Shown here piece after piece: positions 19,201-23,845 of a DNA stretch of 23,845 nt (the first letter of the stretch is position 1; every line of letters starts with the position of its first letter). This DNA comes from Chara braunii (lineage: Eukaryota > Streptophyta > Charophyceae > Charales > Characeae). Made by a program: the position numbers and the translations under genes. The stretch lies in the NCBI GenBank assembly GCA_003427395.1, contig BFEA01000002.1, positions 5,985,453 through 6,009,297 on the forward strand, written 5' to 3'. Under the pieces are notes generated by a model, which made no database searches, had not been told where the DNA came from, and saw only the letters and a list, made by a program, of their open reading frames with translations.

Positions 19201-19350
19201 CACTGCTAACGTGGCACTGTGGCACTGAAGACGTGGTACTGCTGACGTGACACTGTTGCTGACATGGCACTGCTGACGTGGCACTGCTGATGTGGCACTG
19301 TTGCTGACGTGGCACTGTTGCTGACGTGGCACTGTTACTGGCGTCACACT
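19201..19350. repeat. Minisatellite of TGACGTGGCACTG-type units upstream of gag
   Basis: About nine units of 15-18 bp based on GCTGACGTGGCACTGTT. TGACGTGGCA is exact at 19274-19283, 19305-19314 and 19322-19331. It lies directly upstream of the gag start on the element strand. On the minus strand it is open and reads Gln/Cys/Val/Ser-rich repeats, which I take to be chance. Confidence 0.85.
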
Positions 19351-19379
19351 GTACCAACCCGGGAATGCATGCAAAGGGG

Positions 19380-20239
19380 TGGGTGGGCGGAAAAACGCAG
19401 GTAGGTAACCAACCCAGCTATACTTTTCTCCCGGTCCTAATCAACAGACTAAAATAAATAAAAAATAAAAGAAGAGAATCACCCCCTCCTTTTTTTTTTT
19501 TGTACATCTGTCGATCTGCTATGAGTGAGGTATGTCAGAAGAGTACTATGAGCGAGATCTAGGCCAGGTTCCGCAAAAGTTTCGGCTTTCACAAAAATGC
19601 GATCTTGAAATTTTTTTTTGCGAAATAGAGTAGAGATGCGATTTTCAGAAAAGAACTAAATCCAGTTTTTGAGAATATGGCAACCTCCTAATATGCCTAA
19701 AACGAAATGTTGGTAGGCTTCGCAAGATTTCGGTTTTAAAAAAAAAATTGCGAGATAGAATGAAGATTCGATTTTCAGTAAAGAATAAATCCGTTTTCTG
19801 AGAAATTCAATATGACCACCTCTATCGTTATCCTAGTATGCCTAGAAAACGAAATGCTAACAACATAAATTTTTGGTTATGTATGCGAATATCAAAGAAA
19901 CGAAATGCTACTTTCAGAAAATTTCAGATATTTGTTGTATGAAAACGAAATGCTAATATCGAAAATTTTCAGGTAGTACGAAATGCTATTATCAGGAATT
20001 TTCAGATAAAACGAAATGCGATTATCAGAAATTTTCAGATATGTGTTGCATGAAAATGAAATACTAAATATCAGAAATTTTCAGGTAAAACGAAATGCGA
20101 TTATCAGAAATTTTCAGATATTTGTTGCGAAAAAAAAAAATCAGAGATTTGACGAAGTCCTACTTGATTTACTAATGAGTAATCAATAGATCAAGCAGGC
20201 TGGCTACTTGATTGAGCGGGTCCTCTGAATGAGAGGTCC
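19380..20239. repeat. AT-rich leader of element 2 with ACGAAATGC...TTTTCAG tandem units
   Basis: Non-coding leader between PBS and gag. CGAAATGC or close variants begin at 19703, 19850, 19901, 19946, 19979, 20012, about 20057 and 20091, most followed by TATCAGAAATTTTCAG. Spacing alternates between 33-34 and 45 bp; the longer units carry an extra TTTGTTG(C/T)ATGAAA piece. Confidence 0.85.
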
Positions 20240-20251
20240 GCTCCGATACCA
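20240..20251 (-). other. Primer-binding site, initiator-Met tRNA type
   Basis: The minus strand reads TGGTATCGGAGC, differing at one base from the plant initiator-Met PBS TGGTATCAGAGC. It begins three bases after the 5' LTR end. Confidence 0.92.
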
Positions 20252-20609
20252 AACTATTGCATACTGTAACGGTGCAGACCAGAACAAGAACCGACCTCTC
20301 TCACAAACTACAAAATAGCGTAGCGGAAGACTTAGATACCAATAATGCGAACAATCAATATTGCAATGCAGCCTCGAACATACATCATCATCATCACTCC
20401 ATGGTGTGCAGGGGCCTGGCGCTCACACAGGAAGAATGCACCAGTCCCCAACCATACACAAACGAAGAAGAGGGGGGTTAGACGAAGAAGAGGGGAAGAT
20501 GGGAATGTTGTCAACACCAAGTCTTCGGCACAAGCCCAAATAGTCCCTCGTCAAAATGTCTGAATCCCAATGTCGAGTTTGGATCCAATGTCGTTAAGTC
20601 TCAAGTCAC

Positions 20610-20611
<2 letters not shown>

Positions 20612-20672
<61 letters not shown>
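20612..20672. repeat. (CT)n microsatellite in the 5' LTR
   Basis: Sixty-one bases of CT, read as GA on the element strand. GA-rich tracts can be promoter elements in plants. Confidence 0.95.
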
Positions 20673-20675
<3 letters not shown>

Positions 20676-21254
20676 GTCTGTTGATACTGAGAAGTCAGGT
20701 AGTGAGAGGGCGAAAAAGAGATGGTGGACTTAGAAGAGGAAGAAGAAGAACTCTCTCTCTCTATCTGTCTGGTACTAACCTGTGAAGTTGGCGCCTTGAT
20801 GCAGATACCTTGAAGATGAAGTTGGCGTTATGGCGCCACAGGTAAGTCTCCCTGGCCTCCGCCAGCCATCTCTCTCTCTCACTTCCTCTACCTCTAGTAG
20901 CGCCCAGCGTCGGAGACTACTGCTAGCGCTAAGCTACTCCTGCAGCGCTCCTCCAGCGTGTTGCTGTCGAATCTTGAAGACTACTACTGCCTCGGCCTCT
21001 GACTGCCCGTGAAGTGCATGGGAACTCCCTACGTACTACATCGGCCTGCCTCCTGACTGCCTGCAGCTGCAGGCCGGGGCAGTCTAGGAGGTTGCTCTTG
21101 CCAATGCCGAGGTGAGTTAGGGCCTGCTGTTGCAGCTCCTGCTGAGGCTGGCGTGGGAACAGGCCAAAAATAGCCTGTTCTCGAAACCCTGGTTTGGTGC
21201 CTGAGTGTTAGGGCAGGTCGATCTTATGAGGGCCCGAAAGTGGCCCTCCTTTTC

Positions 21255-21420
21255 AGGCTGAAAAGACTCAGGGCCTGAAAGGCCCTGTTTTAGGCTGAAA
21301 CGACATAGGGCCTGCAGGCCCTCGTTTTTCAGTCTTTAAGGTTGAAACGACACGGTGCCTGTAAGCCCTCGTTTCTAGGCTCTTAGGATGAGACTACGGG
21401 ACAGGCCCTGCAGGCCCGTG
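21255..21420. repeat. Tandem inverted-repeat array in the 5' LTR
   Basis: Four units begin near 21255, 21292, 21339 and 21385 with AGGCTGAAA or variants. Each is followed by self-complementary stems such as AGGGCCTGAAAGGCCCT and the perfect 16-bp palindrome AGGGCCTGCAGGCCCT at 21307-21322. Confidence 0.75.
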
Positions 21421-21440
21421 TGGCTGCGCAGTATGCCACA

Positions 21441-21832
21441 GTTGCCCTGTCTTTCAGTTTATGCTTCGACACCCGTGAATTGTTATTTCTTTCTTACTTT
21501 CCTTGTTGGGACGAAGTGCATCATGACTGCTCTCGACTCTTCTACAGCTAAAGCTACCTTTACGACGCAAAGAATTGAGTAAGGGAAGCTTTATCGAAGA
21601 GGTAAGCTTTCACTCGTTCAGAGCATAACCAAGTTTGTACAACAATGGCAGAGGAGATTTTTTCCCTCCGCTTTTTATGCAACTGACGCGATTATCATAG
21701 TGTTTCGTCGCCTTATTGTGACCAACTTTGAGATTGTGTCATAGGCATTATTGAGATAACAGTTCATATCATTGGTTCAGTAATTTACTGTTGCAAATGC
21801 CTTTCTGTTGGCCCATATCGTCAAATGTGAGC
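21441..21832. repeat. Tandem repeat unit 2, right fragment
   Basis: Matches unit 1 from about 12103 to 12508 with scattered substitutions and small indels, starting with the right target duplication GTTGC (21441-21445). Together with 12509-12537 it rebuilds one full unit split by element 2. Confidence 0.87.
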
Positions 21833-21853
21833 NCCCCCCCCCCCCCCCCCCNN
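21833..21853. other. Assembly scar: N, poly-C, NN
   Basis: A run of 18 C bounded by single and double N, placed exactly where repeat unit 2 would pass into a following unit. Confidence 0.9.
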
Positions 21854-22962
21854 CACCACCACCAAATCTATTTTTACTACTCCACTTTCTCCATCAATAA
21901 ATGACAATGCACTTTCATTTATTTGTGTCGATCGTGACAATGTCATGTCAAATAGTACCATACTGGTCCCCTCGTATGCTCAATGCAATTATTACTTATA
22001 ATCCCTAACCCCTTGCTCGAAATTTTTATTTTTCTGGAAGTTGGTAGCGTCATAGTAATGCCACATATTTTCCCGGGGCCTCGTATTCCCTCACCCGATA
22101 ACAATTATTTTAACGCACACAACCTTTCCCCTTCCTGGCCTTCTCGTTTTCTTGTATATTTAACGCATTCCCTTGTGAAGCTCCTCCCTCGTACCCTTTG
22201 AATGCCACTAGTCCTACCAAGAAAGAATGCGTTAATAATATTAATCACAGTACCACTCAATCATATGATTAATTTGGTAGGATTTCAGCCCCGTTCGAAA
22301 TGCTACCCCACTACCATCGACCGCGTCATCCTTCCACACGTGTTTCAAAATCCTTGTCCGAAAAATATGATTCATCCTCATACATCTCATCCCACGCAAG
22401 ACCTCTGTCAAAACGTACTTCCGGTTATACGCCTTTTACCTGCTATCCCTATCTAATATACTATCAAAGATCCTCTATTTCAAGTAATTATTTTTCCATG
22501 TTACCATGTAATATGTCCTTAATTCTCCCCCACTCATGTCCTTGCATAAAATGCGGCATCCCTCTCCATATCTTACGCTCCTAGTATATCCCCTATATCA
22601 CGACCTCTATAACCCCCTCGACTCCTTGCACAATATGTGCCATGACTCTCCACACCTATAGCACCTAGAATACCTCCAGTTATACCTCTCAAACATGCAC
22701 GAACATCCAGATCCACTTCACTGACCTATCACCCTCAATCTCCTACAAACTCATCACTCTTCGCCCTCTCCTATCGCCATACCGCCTCACAATTTTCAAG
22801 ATTATTCCGGTATGATACTCCCTTGTCAATGCACGGCTAAAACCCACGTTATTTCTATCTTTTTATATTTATCGATTTTGTACTATCTTTGTTTCTAAAT
22901 ATATGGAGTATTGCCTCTTTTGAGCTATTATTATTGGTTTTGTCCTTTTGCTCCTGATATCC
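21854..22962. other. AT-rich DNA with no supported gene
   Basis: Pyrimidine-rich and AT-rich sequence, unlike the repeat to its left. Short open frames at 21983-22584 have low-complexity composition and no motif. No LTR, RNA gene or inverted repeat was recognised. Confidence 0.5.
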
Positions 22963-23208
22963 ATGGATCCAACGAGCTGGCAACATTAGCCTATGCAAGA
23001 CATCGACAATACGGAAGAAACTCATATCAGGATATTGGTGAATGCATGTTTTACTCAAGGGAACATCCCAGATCTTGCACAGTACGTCACGGTGACAAAT
23101 GCAAATGGGTTTTTTGGTGGTGACATGAACGATGAATTCAACCAGGTGCAGATCCGGTGCCTAAAAGACCACACTCTTGTGTTTAACTTCGCTTTTCAGG
23201 GTGCCTAA
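22963..23208 (+). pseudogene. Unrecognised short ORF with one early TAG
   Basis: ATG at 22963 in context ATCCATGGA begins MDPTSWQH, meets TAG at 22987-22989, then the same frame is open for 72 codons (LVNACFTQGNIPDLAQYV, TNANGFFGGDMNDEFNQVQI, DHTLVFNFAFQGA) to TAA. Composition looks like real protein. I recognise no family. It may be an exon or a fragment of a transposon gene; nothing around it decides. Confidence 0.35.
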
Positions 23209-23492
23209 AAAAACCTGGGAATGAAAGAAAAATTATGTTTTGTCAAGGATCTGGAAGATGGTCGATTAAAACCAGAACAGAAAGCATTGGGGAGGGGCGC
23301 AACACACTTGGAAGGATGAAACATGATTACCTATATAGGCCACACACAAGGTTGTGTCAAAGCTATATCGGGTAAAAAGAGAGAGATATAGTTTCGGCTT
23401 GATGGGAAGAAATATTCAGTCTCTCTTCGATCATGGATGGCAAAAAAGGAACGGGGAGAAAATGAGATAGAGAAAAAAAGAAAAACTATTGG

Positions 23493-23720
23493 GTGATTGT
23501 TGTTCATCGTCCTCTCTTTGTTCTCTCTCTGATGCGCACAATGCTAGAGAAAGCCCTTGGGAAAATCATGAAAGAATATGACCCAATCGATGATGAGATG
23601 ATGCCACATTTTATCAATGTCAAATTTGACATGGAAAAGGGAGCAGAAAAAAGATTTCGGAAATTGAGGGAGTCAATGGATGTTTCTACACTCCGGCAAC
23701 TCAACCTCAGGGAAGGCTGA
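23493..23720 (+). CDS. Unrecognised ORF, possibly a terminal exon
   Basis: The part after about 23546 reads as a charged helical protein (LGKIMKEYDPIDDEMMPHF, DMEKGAEKRFRKLRESM) ending at TGA 23718-23720. The CTCTCTTTGTTCTCTCTCTG tract followed by ATGCTAG at about 23508-23546 would make a good 3' splice site, so coding may begin there rather than at an upstream start. It could belong with the ORF at 22963-23208. Function unknown. Confidence 0.33.
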   Translation: MIVVHRPLFVLSLMRTMLEKALGKIMKEYDPIDDEMMPHFINVKFDMEKGAEKRFRKLRESMDVSTLRQLNLREG

Positions 23721-23845
23721 GATGTATTGTCTGTTCATCTGGTGGATAGTCTGCTCCTGTGGTGCACGACATATATGCACGAATGGAGAAACTGTCTAGA
23801 TAATCCTGCAAATTTTTCCCACCCTGCAAATAACCCTTTCCCCCC

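Larger units (their letters stand above)
12538..21440 (-). mobile_element. Element 2: full-length chromovirus-type Ty3/Gypsy retrotransposon (8903 bp)
   Basis: All structural marks are present on the minus strand. LTRs at 20255-21440 (5') and 12538-13915 (3') end in near-perfect inverted repeats TGTKGCATACTG. A PBS at 20240-20251 lies three bases inside the 5' LTR, and a polypurine tract at 13916-13928 abuts the 3' LTR. Target duplications GTTAC (12533-12537) and GTTGC (21441-21445) flank it. Coding order is gag with CCHC knuckle, protease, RT, RNase H, integrase, chromodomain, which defines a chromovirus. A 218-bp stretch of the two LTRs differs at seven positions, so the insertion is not brand new. 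Several stops, two frame changes and an integrase deletion make it non-autonomous. Confidence 0.96.
20255..21440 (-). repeat. 5' LTR of element 2
   Basis: 1186 bp, with ends TATTGCATACTG (first G mutated to A relative to the other LTR) and CAGTATGCCACA on the + strand. It contains (CT)n at 20612-20672, the conserved hairpin near 21160-21182, and the inverted-repeat array at 21255-21420. It should carry the promoter of the minus-strand transcript, but I cannot point to a TATA box with confidence. Confidence 0.95.

Noticed and set aside
19192-19374. N-terminal extension of gag rich in Gln, Cys, Val and Ser
   Set aside because: It is the translation of the minisatellite. The ATG at 19191 has a far better start context and begins normal gag sequence.
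19703-20130. CRISPR-like array
   Set aside because: Repeats are degenerate and AT-rich, with spacers that are themselves repeats, inside a eukaryotic retroelement leader.
12076-21832. Rearrangement or inversion between the two repeated blocks in swapped order
   Set aside because: The order is fully explained by one LTR element with terminal repeats inserted in a tandem unit, supported by the 5-bp duplication.

Overview
The window looks like nuclear DNA of a plant-like eukaryote and is almost entirely retrotransposon. Support for this comes from a Ty3/Gypsy chromovirus with a priming site complementary to initiator-Met tRNA, a second Ty3/Gypsy element of another lineage, AT-rich and CT/GA-rich simple repeats, assembly gaps (N runs), and no bacterial-style operons, rRNA or tRNA. 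A charophyte or other streptophyte alga is my guess from general impression only; no host gene in the window tests it.

Region 1 (1-9404, + strand) is element 1, a large Ty3/Gypsy-type LTR element whose left end lies outside the window. Its last 171 LTR bases recur 9233 bp downstream with five mismatches. Inside, in order, are gag with a CCHC knuckle, a protease with DSGA, RT with YMDD, RNase H, a PHD-finger-like Cys/His cluster, integrase, and a C-terminal tail. After pol comes an unusual accessory block: an ORF starting at an ATGA stop/start overlap, continuing (after a 469-bp AT-rich interruption) into a strongly acidic protein, and overlapped by a third ORF. The copy is broken by stops and frameshifts, and the integrase catalytic Glu position reads Ala.

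Region 2 (9405-12075) is flanking DNA with a possible TATA box and splice donor, a (GA)n tract, no convincing gene, and a decayed gag-like stretch at 11153-11922. Region 3 (12076-21832) is a tandem pair of ~433-bp repeat units. The second unit is split by element 2 (12538-21440, minus strand, 8903 bp), a chromovirus with both LTRs, PPT, PBS and a 5-bp target duplication GTTAC/GTTGC. Its gag-pro-RT-RNaseH-IN-chromodomain order is complete, but it carries several in-frame stops, two frame changes and a deletion in the integrase core. Its leader holds two separate tandem-repeat arrays.

Region 4 (21833-23845) begins with an N/poly-C assembly scar. It is AT-rich, and its only possible coding pieces are two short unrecognised ORFs near the right end.

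Two themes cut across the window. Most premature stops in both elements are what single C:G to T:A changes would give (seven are TAG where CAG would restore the frame), as expected of methylated, silenced retroelements. Each element also carries a different putative chromatin-reading module: a chromodomain in element 2 and a PHD-like finger in element 1.
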